Assembly (NCBI RefSeq): GCF_017874715.1
Contig: NZ_JAGGLR010000033.1
Span: 62,001 to 126,000 of the forward strand
DNA length: 64,000 nt
Reading direction: 5' to 3'
Source of the DNA: Streptomyces iranensis
GTDB lineage: Bacteria; Actinomycetota; Actinomycetes; Streptomycetales; Streptomycetaceae
The notes beneath the pieces were generated by a model. It was given only the letters and a program-made list of their open reading frames with translations, did not search any database and was not told the origin of the DNA. Position numbers and translations under genes: made by a program. Below are positions 9,052-17,437 of this stretch, piece after piece (the first letter of the stretch is position 1; each line of letters begins with the position of its first letter).

Positions 9052-9873
9052 TCAGTCGAACAGATCGGGAGAGTCCGCGACGATCTGGTCCCACAGAGGC
9101 CGGAACTGGAACCAGCCGGCGACCGGATTCCCGGTCTGATTCCGCACGTCCACCGCCGTGTCGTGGTCGATGAGGGTCGGCGTGCCGGCAGCCATCGCCA
9201 GTAGTTGGGTCTGGCAGGAGCGCTCCATGGTGATGAACCACCACGCGGCGGCCGCGACGGACTGCCCCACGGTGAGGAGACCGTGGTTCTGAAGGATGAC
9301 CGCCTTCGCACCGCCGAGCGCGACACCGATCCGGCGGCCCTCCTCGGTGTCGTTCACGACGCCACGGAAGTCGGAGTAGAGCCCCTGATCTTCGTAGAAC
9401 GCGCACGCGTCTTGCGTGATCGGCGCGAGCGGGATGCCGAGCGTGGCGAAGGCCTTGCCGTGCGGCGAGTGGGCGTGGGCGGCGGCGACCGCGTCCGGCC
9501 GAGCCTTGTGAACCTCGGAGTGGATGCAGAACGCCGCCCGGTTCACCGGTCGCTTGCCGTGGAGCAGGTTGCCGACGTGGTCGACGTGGATCAGGTCCGA
9601 CACCTTGATCTGGTTGAAGCTCATGCCGAACGGGTTGACCCAGAAGGTGTCGGGGTGTTCCGGATCGCGGGCGGTGATGTGGCCGGCCACTCCCTCGGAG
9701 AAACCAAGTTTGCCGAAGACCCGGAACGCGGCCGCGAGCTCACGCTTGCGGTGCTCCCGCTCCTCCTCGACGGTGAGGTTGACCGGAGGCAGCGGCAGTT
9801 CGAAGTCGTCGGGAGCCGGCCCGATGCTGGCGCGGACCATCTCCAGGACGTCGGGCGTGACTGTGCTCGTCAT
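9052..9873 (-). CDS. Class II aldolase/adducin family protein
   Basis: Zinc-dependent aldolase or decarboxylase fold, 273 residues. Metal ligands are seen as His133 and His135 in AAHAHSPHG and His197 in LQNHGLLT; the glutamate of HSEVHK (Glu120) lies in the region of the family catalytic acid. The N-terminal extension before RKRELAAAFRVF is longer than in FucA but common in actinobacterial members. It is the first gene of the minus-strand catabolic group, and a perfect ATACA-N4-TGTAT dyad lies 19 bp upstream of the ATG. It probably cleaves or decarboxylates a hydroxy acid derived from the cluster substrate; the exact reaction is not determined. Confidence 0.88.
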   Translation of the reverse strand: MTSTVTPDVLEMVRASIGPAPDDFELPLPPVNLTVEEEREHRKRELAAAFRVFGKLGFSEGVAGHITARDPEHPDTFWVNPFGMSFNQIKVSDLIHVDHVGNLLHGKRPVNRAAFCIHSEVHKARPDAVAAAHAHSPHGKAFATLGIPLAPITQDACAFYEDQGLYSDFRGVVNDTEEGRRIGVALGGAKAVILQNHGLLTVGQSVAAAAWWFITMERSCQTQLLAMAAGTPTLIDHDTAVDVRNQTGNPVAGWFQFRPLWDQIVADSPDLFD

Positions 9874-9891
9874 CGCTACTCCTTCTATAAA

Positions 9892-9905
9892 ATACAGTCC
9901 TGTAT
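9892..9905. promoter_or_regulatory. Putative operator ATACA-N4-TGTAT (aldolase promoter)
   Basis: The stretch ATACAGTCCTGTAT has 6-bp inverted arms (ATACAG/CTGTAT) around TC and sits just upstream of the aldolase ATG (9873). The same half-sites with the same 4-bp spacing recur at 10153-10166 before the divergent tetR gene, which suggests a common TetR-type binding site. Confidence 0.65.
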
Positions 9906-10152
9906 GCGATAGGGCCGATACTCCGGTCTATCCGGCCGACGTGTCAAGCGGTGCGGTCCACCCGGGAGCGACGAGGGTGGCGTGATCGGTTGCCGCATGG
10001 GCCCCTTACCTGCAAGGGAACGCCAGGGAGGAGGAACGCCCCGTAGCGGTCCGGGGGTTCCACCGCTCGGCCGGCGCGCGCACCACTCACGCCACACCAG
10101 CAGTTCTGGTGAGAAGCGTCGCTATCGACGCACACTGGCTGGAGGTTTTCGG

Positions 10153-10166
10153 ATACACTCATGTAT
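10153..10166. promoter_or_regulatory. Putative operator ATACA-N4-TGTAT (tetR promoter)
   Basis: ATACACTCATGTAT, extended by one flanking pair (G at 10152, C at 10167) to a 6-bp-arm dyad, lies 26 bp before the GTG start of the TetR gene. It matches the site at 9892-9905 in half-site and spacing, which suggests autoregulation and control of the divergent operon. Confidence 0.65.
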
Positions 10167-10192
10167 CTTGCAGGAACGAGCATGGAGGAGCA

Positions 10193-10840
10193 GTGCCACG
10201 AGGATCGACCGGCCAGCGTGCCGTGACGACCGCCCGGCTGCTGGCGAGCGCCGCCGAGGTCTTCGCCGAGCGTGGCTTCAACGGGGCCAGTATCGGAATG
10301 ATCTGCGAGCGGGGCGGCTTCACACGCGGCGCGTTCTACTCCAACTTCGCAAGTAAGGACGAGCTCTTCTTCGCTATGTTCGAGGCGCATGCCGATGTGA
10401 CGCTCACACGGTTGCGTACCGCGCTGGAGCATGCCTCTGGAGCGAGCGATCCGCTCCAGCACTTCGCCAGCCTCGCGAGCCGCCAGTCCGACAACGATCG
10501 GCAGTGGTTCCTCATCTCGACAGAGTTCACGCTGTATGCGATCCGGAACCCCGCGGCGGCGGCCGCCCTGGCACGCAAGGACGAGGAGGTCCGTCAGGAG
10601 ATCGGGCGGATCTTCACCGAACTATTGGCGGTGGCCGGCCGCGAGTTCGTCATTGATCCCGCTCTGGTGGGCCGCTTCGCGGTCGCCTTGCGTGAAGGTG
10701 GCAACGCCCAGGCGTTCGTGGAGCCGGGAAGCCTCGATGCCCGGCTCATGGAGCGGTTGATGCTGCCGACGGTTCTCGACGCATTCTCGCGGGCCTCCCC
10801 CGACTCCTCGAGCGATTCCCAGAGGACCGACCGCCAGTAG
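10193..10840 (+). CDS. TetR/AcrR family transcriptional regulator
   Basis: DNA-binding repressor-type protein, 215 residues. The N-terminal helix-turn-helix region (roughly residues 12-55) shows the canonical run AEVFAERGFNGASIGMICE followed by FTRGAFYSNF; the C-terminal two thirds is the ligand/dimer domain. GTG at 10193 is chosen because GGAGGAG lies immediately upstream (short spacing) and because the operator at 10153-10166 would then sit in the leader. It is divergent from the aldolase operon and 14 bp upstream of the flavoenzyme gene, so it probably controls both arms of the catabolic cluster. The ligand is unknown. Confidence 0.9.
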   Translation: MPRGSTGQRAVTTARLLASAAEVFAERGFNGASIGMICERGGFTRGAFYSNFASKDELFFAMFEAHADVTLTRLRTALEHASGASDPLQHFASLASRQSDNDRQWFLISTEFTLYAIRNPAAAAALARKDEEVRQEIGRIFTELLAVAGREFVIDPALVGRFAVALREGGNAQAFVEPGSLDARLMERLMLPTVLDAFSRASPDSSSDSQRTDRQ

Positions 10841-10854
10841 GAGCGAGAGACGAG

Positions 10855-12039
10855 ATGGCCAATTACGCGGACTTCAATATCGGGCTCTACTTCACGGGGC
10901 TCGGGGGCGACAACCCGCCGCCATACCCGGTGACCTTCGCGGGCCTGGAAGCGGCTGCGCGGGAGAAGCTGGAACACCGACTGTTCGACTACGTCGCGGG
11001 TGGAGCCGGTGATGAGCACACCCAGCGCGCCAACGTCACCGCTTTCGAGCAGTGGGGAATCATGCCGCGCATGCTCGCCGGCGCGGCCGAGCGCGACCTG
11101 TCGGTCGAGCTGTTCGGCCACCGGCTCCCTACCCCGCTGCTGATGTCACCGATCGGCGTCATCGGCGTGATGACCGACGACGAGCACGGCGACCTCGCAA
11201 CCGCCGCTGCCTCGGCGACCTCCGGCGTGCCGATGGTGGCCTCAACCCTGATGCAGGACCCACTGGAGGACGTCGCCGCCGCACTCGGTGGCACTCCCGG
11301 ATTCTTTCAGCTCTACACACCCAACGACCGCGACCTCGCAGAAAGCCTCGTGCGCCGCGCCGATGCCGCCGGCTTCAGCGGCATCGTGGTCACCCTCGAC
11401 ACCTGGACCCTGGGCTACCGGCCCCGCGACCTGCAGCACGCGACATTCCCCCAACTGCGGGGATACTGCCTGGCCAACTACTTCAGCGACCCGGTCTTCC
11501 GCTCGCGGCTTGCCGCCCCGCCCGAGGAGGATCCAGAAGCCGCAACCATGCACTGGGCGACGACCTTCGGCAACCCAACCCTGACCTGGGACGACCTCGC
11601 CTGGCTGCGCGGCCTCACCGACCTCCCGCTCCTGCTCAAGGGCATCTGCCATCCCGACGACGTACGCCGCGCTCGTGACGGTGGCGTCGACGCCATCTAC
11701 TGCTCCAACCACGGCGGCCGGCAGGCCGCCACCGCCCCCGCCCTCGACCTGCTGCCCGCGGTCGTCGAGGCCGCCGACGCCATGCCGGTGATCTTCGACT
11801 CCGGCCTTCGCTCAGGCCCTGACATCGTCAAGGCCCTCGCGCTGGGTGCCACCGCCGTCGGCATCGGCCGCCCCTACGGTTACGGCGCCGCGATCGGAGG
11901 CCAGGCCGGCATCGAATTCGTCCTCTCCTGCCTGCTCGCCGAAGCAGACCTGACCATGGGCCTCAACGGCTACGCCAGCATCGCAGAGCTCACCCCGGAC
12001 GTGCTCGTCCGAGGCTGGGACAAGAAGGCTTCCGCTTAG
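10855..12039 (+). CDS. FMN-dependent alpha-hydroxy-acid oxidase, lactate 2-monooxygenase-like
   Basis: Flavoenzyme of 394 residues that oxidises a 2-hydroxy acid; lactate 2-monooxygenase couples this to decarboxylation (lactate to acetate and CO2). The active-site motif SNHGGRQ places the catalytic His at residue 286 and the substrate-binding Arg at 289. The N-terminal stretch YVAGGAGDEHTQRANV and the segment VTLDTWTLGYRPRDL match the lactate-monooxygenase branch closely as I recall it, more than glycolate oxidase. It is 14 bp after tetR and probably co-transcribed. Its presence argues that a 2-hydroxy acid is an intermediate or substrate of this cluster. Confidence 0.9.
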   Translation: MANYADFNIGLYFTGLGGDNPPPYPVTFAGLEAAAREKLEHRLFDYVAGGAGDEHTQRANVTAFEQWGIMPRMLAGAAERDLSVELFGHRLPTPLLMSPIGVIGVMTDDEHGDLATAAASATSGVPMVASTLMQDPLEDVAAALGGTPGFFQLYTPNDRDLAESLVRRADAAGFSGIVVTLDTWTLGYRPRDLQHATFPQLRGYCLANYFSDPVFRSRLAAPPEEDPEAATMHWATTFGNPTLTWDDLAWLRGLTDLPLLLKGICHPDDVRRARDGGVDAIYCSNHGGRQAATAPALDLLPAVVEAADAMPVIFDSGLRSGPDIVKALALGATAVGIGRPYGYGAAIGGQAGIEFVLSCLLAEADLTMGLNGYASIAELTPDVLVRGWDKKASA

Positions 12040-12048
12040 GAGTTGCTT

Positions 12049-12690
12049 TCAGCGAGCGCGGCCCAGCCCCGACCCGTGGGCCTGTCCGCGACGCGCGATC
12101 CGCGGAGTGATGCGCCGTTCGCGGAGCCGTCGGCGATAGATGTCGTGGTCGTACCCGCGATCGGCGTAGACCGCTCGCGGTTTGCGGCGGGGCCGGACCC
12201 GCTTGCCCCGCACCGGCGGCGGGCTATCGCCCAGCGACGGGAACTGGGTGACGTCGTTGGGGTGGGCGCCGGTCAGCGAGACCCTCAACGGGATACCGTT
12301 CCCGTCGGTCAGCACATGGTGTTTCGAGCCCGGCCGTGCGCGGTCAACCGGACTCGGACCGACTTTTGGGCGGCTTCGCCCGCGCCCGGCCTGCACAGGC
12401 GAGGGATCGATCGCGGCACGGGAGAAGTCCGGGCAATCCGCCGCCCGCGACCGGTCCAGCAGTACCTGCCGAAGCTCACTCCACACACCGGCCGCCTGCC
12501 ACTCCGCCAGCGCCGATCTCCCACGGCTTCGGCCGAGCCATCCTCCTCCCTGAGGAACATGACCACCTACCCCACAGCGTGCCTCATGAAGAACTTTCTG
12601 CAAGGACTCGTTGGTCCTTCTCCGCGCAGGGGGCCCGGGGCGCGACTCCTGGCAGGGTTCCCCGAAGGGTGGGTAGGCGGTCGGACCCAT
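12049..12690 (-). mobile_element. Decayed IS5-like transposase
   Basis: The minus-strand translation contains recognisable IS5-type transposase pieces: SPVDRARPGSKHHVL, VSLTGAHPNDVTQF, PPVRGKRVRPRRKP and YADRGYDHDIYRRRL, the last carrying a catalytic Asp. The frame stops at GSGLG, before the WVVE block that would supply the catalytic Glu. The N-terminal part is scrambled. It begins only 9 bp past the stop of the flavoenzyme gene, so it marks the right edge of the catabolic cluster. No terminal repeats were found. It is not expected to be active. Confidence 0.7.
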
Positions 12691-13209
12691 CAGCGGGGAG
12701 CGACGAGCTGGTGGATCGCCGCGGTCGCCCCTTCACTCTGTAGACACCTCTACCAGCGGAGCTGGCGGCTGGCAGGATGTGCCACCGTGACGACGATGAG
12801 TGAGCGCATCAACCGGCTCGATATGGACCTGCGCCGGCCGGGGGTCACCCGACGGGTCCACCTCGAGTACGGATCGCCGCCGTACAACGCGCCCACCTGC
12901 GGCTTGGCTGATCTACACATGCGGACTCGGCGCTCTCACCATCGCTGACCGCGAGGGCACGGTCTCGCGTGGGGTTGCTGAACTGGAGTCCGGTCAAGGC
13001 GCGTTGGGTCGGGTTTGCCGAGCGGGCGGAGGCCGGAAGAGGGCGAGTGACCTGGATCCGGGACTGCGGTCGGCGCTGCTGGCGCTGGTCGCGCGCCGAT
13101 CCTGCGGCCCGACCGGGCGAGCTCCGCGGAGCAGCCGGGGCCCTTACATTTCTGAACACTTACGGTGATTGGGTGGTGAGGAGGGAATGGCGAGGGAGGA
13201 GCCTTGAGC
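12691..13209. other. Region without a supportable gene
   Basis: About 520 bp. A short plus-strand peptide from 12798 (beginning MSERINRLDMDLRR) and a stretch near 13040 reading LDPGLRSALLALV look like eroded coding DNA, the latter vaguely like the N-terminus of ISAzo13-type transposases. Neither is long enough to call. Confidence 0.3.
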
Positions 13210-13745
13210 GCGTGTGTTGATTGTCGAGGATGAGCTGTATCTCGCTGATGCGATCCGCGCGGGGAAACCCGCGGGTGTCGGGTGCTGATGCTCTCGGCCG
13301 CGGGATCGCTGCGGGACCGGTTGTCCGGCTTCGCTGCTGACGACTACCTGTCGAAGTTCGAGTTCCCTGAGCTGGTCGCGCGGTTGAGGGCGCTGGAGCG
13401 GCGTATGCAGTCGGCGCGTCCGCCATTGCTGGAGTCATAAGGCGTGCGGCTGGATCCGTTTCGCCCGAGGTGTGCCGGGAGGGCCGTCCGGCGCGGTTGA
13501 CCCCGAAGGAATTCGCGGTGCTGCGGGCGCTGATGCAGGCCGAGAGCGGGGTGTTGCACGCGGAGCAGGTAGGCGAGCAGGTGTGGGACGCGAACGCTGG
13601 CGTGTGCACTAACTCGCCGCGGCCCTGCCGCGGGCACAGGCTCGGACTGGCCATCGCACACGACGGCCGGTTGCGTCTGACCCCGAACCACGACGGCGGA
13701 CTCATCACGCACCTCGATCTGTCGCGTGCCAAGGCTGAAATCTGA
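13210..13745 (+). pseudogene. Decayed OmpR-type response regulator fused to histidine-kinase tail
   Basis: Pieces appear in order in different plus-strand frames. A receiver-domain start (VLIVEDELYLADAI, near 13216) is followed by the end of a receiver domain (ADDYLSKFEFPELVARLRALE, near 13340). Next comes an in-frame stop at 13438-13440 and a winged-helix part (RPARLTPKEFAVLRALM and EQVGEQVWD, 13485-13590). The last piece is the end of a histidine-kinase ATPase domain (GHRLGLAIA and GGRL-like NHDGGLITHLDL, to 13745). Deletions join regulator and kinase. This looks like the wreck of a two-component operon and should not be functional. Confidence 0.7.
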
Positions 13746-13814
13746 ATCTTTCCGCAACGTCGGCCTCCCTGACATTCGTCTCGATCTCGTCCACGTCGAT
13801 TAGGAGCACGAGTT

Positions 13815-15548
13815 GTGCGTACGGTAAGAGGAGTGCAGCGCGGTGCCGGTGTGGTGCTCGCTTTCGGGATAACGGCGGTGCTGACACTGGAGAGCAGCAC
13901 GGCGGCGCCCGCCGCGGACAATGAACTCACCACGTTCTACGGGCAGAAGCTGGACTGGCAGCAGTGCGAGGATCCCGAGCCGCTGCCCCCCGAGGAGCAG
14001 CCCGACGACGGGGTCATCGTCGATCCGTGGAAGGGACAGTGGAAGTTCATGGAATGCGCCACGGCGGTGGTGCCGATGAACTACGCCAAACCCGAGGACG
14101 GCCAGCTGCGCATCGAGGTCAGCCGTATCAAGGCCAAGGACCCCGCCCGCCGGAGAGGCGCCTTGATATCCAACCCGGGAGGTCCGGGTGGAGGCGGTCT
14201 GAGCATGCCGCTGGGCGCCCGTGAGACAAAACTGGCCGAAGCCTTCGACTTGATCGGATTCCAGCCGCGAGGCGTCGGCCGCGCGAGCCAGCTCCACTGC
14301 GAGAGGATCAAGGACCCCCGGCCGGACACCACCCGGCCCAGCGACGAGCAGTTCTCCGCCTACACCGACTACGCCCGCGCCCGCGAGGCCGCGTGCCGGC
14401 GAGGCGGCGGAGACCTCCGGCCCTACATCAGCACCGCCAACACCGCCCGGGACATGGACATCATCCGGGCGGCACTGGGCGAGAAGAAGATCAACTACCT
14501 CGGGTACTCCTACGGCACCTACCTGGGCGCGGTCTACGGGAGCCTCTTCCCCGACCGGCTTAACCGCAGCGTGCTCGACTCGGCCATGCACCCAGGCTGG
14601 CTATGGCGCAAGCAGGCCCTGATGCAGTCCGTCGGCGTCCGGTACAACGTCGAACAGTGGGCAGAATGGGTCGCCGAACGCGACAACACCTACCACCTGG
14701 GCACCTCCCGGCAGGACGTGCTGGCCGCTGTCGAAGCCCTGGCCACCGCCCTGGCCGACAACCCGGTGCCGCTCGACCGGAAGCCGCCCGAGGACTGGCC
14801 CGTCTCGTGGCCGGAGAAGTTCGACCGCACTACACTGGACTCCTTCCTCGCCCAGGCAACCCAACCGCGCCCCATATGGGACGTCACCGCCGAAGTGGTC
14901 GGCGAACTCCGGCGGGCGGCCGACAAGAAAACCGTCCTGTCCCGCGACGCCGGCACCGCCGCCGCGACCCTGCTCTCCGAGCAGGACAAGCCCAAGCTCG
15001 ACCCCGGGGTGTACGACACCGTCAGCTGTGAGGTCGAATGGCCGACCGACCTCAACACGTACTACAAGGACATGCGGCGTTACCGCGCGAAGTACCCCTT
15101 CCGTGACGGCAACGGAAGCGGCGTGATCGGCGCCGCCCCCACCAACTGCACCTTCCGCAGCTTCACTCCACCCGAGAAGCCGGTCTCGCTCGAACGGGAC
15201 GGCTACCCCACCGGGCTGGTGATCCAGGGCGACGGCGACCCCGCCACGCAGTACGAGGGTGGCCCCGCCATGGCCGACGCACTCGGCAACCACCTCATCT
15301 CCGTCCGCGACAGCGGCGAACACGGGCACTACGGCACCAACAAGTGCGTCACTCAGCGGGTCGACGACTACCTCATCCACGGCATCCTGCCGCCGCGCCG
15401 ATCGAACTGCACCGCCGCCCCACGCCCCTCCGTGCCGGCCGACACCTCCCCCGCCGCCAAGCACACAGCCGACCGGCAGAGCAAGCAGGAACGCCTCGAC
15501 ACCGCGCTCGAACACCGCTCGATCTGGCAGCAGCCCACAGACAAGTAG
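13815..15548 (+). CDS. Secreted S33-family tripeptidyl aminopeptidase (SlpD/SlpE-like)
   Basis: Alpha/beta hydrolase, 577 residues, with an N-terminal signal (Arg-rich start, hydrophobic segment about residues 11-30, AAPAA), so it is exported and trims tripeptides from peptide N-termini. The catalytic triad is visible: Ser232 in GYSYGTYLG, Asp475 in IQGDGDPATQY and His503 or His505 in SGEHGHYG. The oxyanion strand ISNPGGPGGGG lies at residues 119-128. The GTG start at 13815 has AGGAG 8 bp upstream. Full length for the Streptomyces family and no frame damage, unlike the decayed genes just before it. It is monocistronic. Confidence 0.9.
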   Translation: MRTVRGVQRGAGVVLAFGITAVLTLESSTAAPAADNELTTFYGQKLDWQQCEDPEPLPPEEQPDDGVIVDPWKGQWKFMECATAVVPMNYAKPEDGQLRIEVSRIKAKDPARRRGALISNPGGPGGGGLSMPLGARETKLAEAFDLIGFQPRGVGRASQLHCERIKDPRPDTTRPSDEQFSAYTDYARAREAACRRGGGDLRPYISTANTARDMDIIRAALGEKKINYLGYSYGTYLGAVYGSLFPDRLNRSVLDSAMHPGWLWRKQALMQSVGVRYNVEQWAEWVAERDNTYHLGTSRQDVLAAVEALATALADNPVPLDRKPPEDWPVSWPEKFDRTTLDSFLAQATQPRPIWDVTAEVVGELRRAADKKTVLSRDAGTAAATLLSEQDKPKLDPGVYDTVSCEVEWPTDLNTYYKDMRRYRAKYPFRDGNGSGVIGAAPTNCTFRSFTPPEKPVSLERDGYPTGLVIQGDGDPATQYEGGPAMADALGNHLISVRDSGEHGHYGTNKCVTQRVDDYLIHGILPPRRSNCTAAPRPSVPADTSPAAKHTADRQSKQERLDTALEHRSIWQQPTDK

Positions 15549-15770
15549 CCATCCCCACCCCTACGGGTATGCCCGCCACGACCGGCGGGCATCCCCACCC
15601 CTGTCTCAAGAGGCGAACGCGCCATCCCGAGCTGTGGTTGCCGAAGTGCAGCTCCCCGACATACCAACCACACGGCAGTGCAGCGCTCCTACCTGCGAAA
15701 GGCTCGTCGAGATGGTCGTATCCAGCATCCTCACAGCGCCCGTCGGAGCCCATCCAGCACATCCAGCACG

Positions 15771-16400
15771 TCAAACCTCGGAAACAGTTTTCTCCGTCCG
15801 TACGGCCTCGCTGACGGCGCGTACGGAGCGTGTGACGCTCGCCGCCGTGGCCGCGGAGGAGAGTTGCTCGGATTCGTGGATGAATGCGGTGGCACCACGG
15901 CGGCTTCCGACGTAGTCGACGATGCCGTGCTCGATCTGCGTCCGCAGCGCCCGTTCGTATCCGTGACGCTCGTATGTGCCGGAGTCGGCGCCGGCGACGG
16001 GCAGCAGATGTGTCGTGAGCCGTTGGAGCCTCGGGCGCACACCCGACTCGGCCGAGAGCTCGAAGGCCCAGCCGTTGACGAACACGCGGTCGATCCATCC
16101 CTTCAGCAGCGCCGGCATGGACCACCAGTACACGGGAAAGACCAGGACGAGGTCGGTGGCGCGGTCGAGACGGCGGTGTTCGCGGACAACATCGGGAGGG
16201 TGGTTGCCGCCTTCGTGATAGGCCCGGCGGTCCACGGGCGTGAACCTGGGGTCGAACTGCTCGCGGTGCAGGTCCGCCACCTCGACCGCCCTGGGGCGGA
16301 GGGCCGAGATGAGCCGTTCTGCCACGTGGTGAGTCAGGGAGTCGGAATCCGGGTGTGCGGTGACCACCAGGGTCAGCGAGTTGTTGTCATCAGTGCTCAT
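15771..16400 (-). CDS. NAD(P)H dehydrogenase (quinone), flavodoxin-like fold
   Basis: Flavoprotein of 209 residues resembling the KefF/MdaB/WrbA-like NAD(P)H:quinone oxidoreductases. The first strand and FMN/FAD phosphate loop are seen in LVVTAHPDSDSLTHHV, and the substrate-side motif in FPVYWWSMPALLKGWIDRVF. The ATG at 16400 is used; a longer in-frame start at 16526 gives a Pro-rich, unconserved leader. It lies downstream of the NmrA-type gene on the same strand (122 bp apart) and both are divergent from an AraC regulator, so the three may form one redox-stress unit. Confidence 0.85.
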   Translation of the reverse strand: MSTDDNNSLTLVVTAHPDSDSLTHHVAERLISALRPRAVEVADLHREQFDPRFTPVDRRAYHEGGNHPPDVVREHRRLDRATDLVLVFPVYWWSMPALLKGWIDRVFVNGWAFELSAESGVRPRLQRLTTHLLPVAGADSGTYERHGYERALRTQIEHGIVDYVGSRRGATAFIHESEQLSSAATAASVTRSVRAVSEAVRTEKTVSEV

Positions 16401-16522
16401 GTCAGTACTTCCGTCTGCGGGGTGTGGATCCGGGGCGGTACTGCGAGGCGCCGCGTCGCCCGTATGGGCAACCGGTGCACACGGCGGCGTCGGCTGCGCC
16501 CCGGGGTGAAGTGCCTGGCGGT

Positions 16523-17362
16523 TCATCGCTCGTCCCAGGCGCCCGCCGCGGCTGTCCGGACGACGTACTCCTCGAAGGTTCGAGGCGCCCGTCCCAGCAC
16601 GGAGGCCAGTTCGTCCGTCGTCTCGGCGATCAGTCCGCTCTCCATCAGTGTGAACATGGCGGCGATGTCCTCGGCGTCGTGTCGGCTCAGGCCCTGCCCG
16701 GCGAGGGACGAGACGTACTCGTCCCGGGTGATGTGACGGTAGGTGAGGGGCCGTCCGGACGCCCGGGAGATCAGTTCAACGGCTTCGGCGAAGGTGAGGG
16801 AGCGGGGACCGCTCAACTCGTACACCCGTCCGGCGTGCCGGTCCCCTTCGGTCATCACCGCGACCGCGGCATCGGCGAGATCCTCGACGTCGATGAAGGG
16901 CTCGGGAACTTCGCCGGCCGGAAGTGCCAGTGCGCCTGCGACCAGTGGCGCGTGGAAGACGTCCTCGTCAAAGTTCTGGGCGAAGTTCGACGCCCGCAGG
17001 ACGGTCCATCCCAGTGACGAGCCGCGTACGGCCTCCTCGGCCGACCGCATGTGCTGTCCGAAGGCAGAGTCTCCCCAGCCGTCCGCACCGCGCCCGGAGA
17101 GCAGGACCAGCCGCCGCACTCCGGCAGCTTCGGCCCGCACCGCGAACTCGTGCACCGGACCCGGCACGGGCGGGGGCACCACGTAGGCCACATCAACGTT
17201 TCGCAGGACAGTGTCCCAGCCGTCGGGCTCGGACCAGTCGAACCGGATCCGGCTCGACCTGGAGGCGGCTCGTACCGGGGTGTCGTGCAGCCGCAGTCGA
17301 GCGGCGATCCTGCGGCCCGTCCTGCCGGTCGCGCCGAGAACGAGGTGAGTCTTTCGCGTCAT
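16523..17362 (-). CDS. NmrA-like NAD(P)-binding SDR family protein
   Basis: Atypical short-chain dehydrogenase, 279 residues, with a Rossmann nucleotide-binding motif LVLGATGRTGRRIAARL at residues 7-23 and later strands VDVAYVVPPPVP and RRLVLLSGRGA. The usual catalytic Tyr-Lys pair is not evident, as in NmrA-type redox sensors and quinone reductase QorB-like proteins. The C-terminal domain includes YELSGPRSLTFAEAV. Divergently oriented from the AraC gene with 75 bp between the two starts. Function is probably quinone reduction or redox sensing; unproven. Confidence 0.85.
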   Translation of the reverse strand: MTRKTHLVLGATGRTGRRIAARLRLHDTPVRAASRSSRIRFDWSEPDGWDTVLRNVDVAYVVPPPVPGPVHEFAVRAEAAGVRRLVLLSGRGADGWGDSAFGQHMRSAEEAVRGSSLGWTVLRASNFAQNFDEDVFHAPLVAGALALPAGEVPEPFIDVEDLADAAVAVMTEGDRHAGRVYELSGPRSLTFAEAVELISRASGRPLTYRHITRDEYVSSLAGQGLSRHDAEDIAAMFTLMESGLIAETTDELASVLGRAPRTFEEYVVRTAAAGAWDER

Positions 17363-17437
17363 GACAACCACTGAACACGCACCGGCCACACGGTCACATG
17401 GGTAAGAAGCCGCAATATCTTTGCGATCGTCTACCCT

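Noticed and set aside
12798..13168. Plus-strand ORFs between the IS5 relic and the two-component relic as real genes
   Set aside because: No ribosome-binding site, no family and mixed composition; reported only as an unassigned region.
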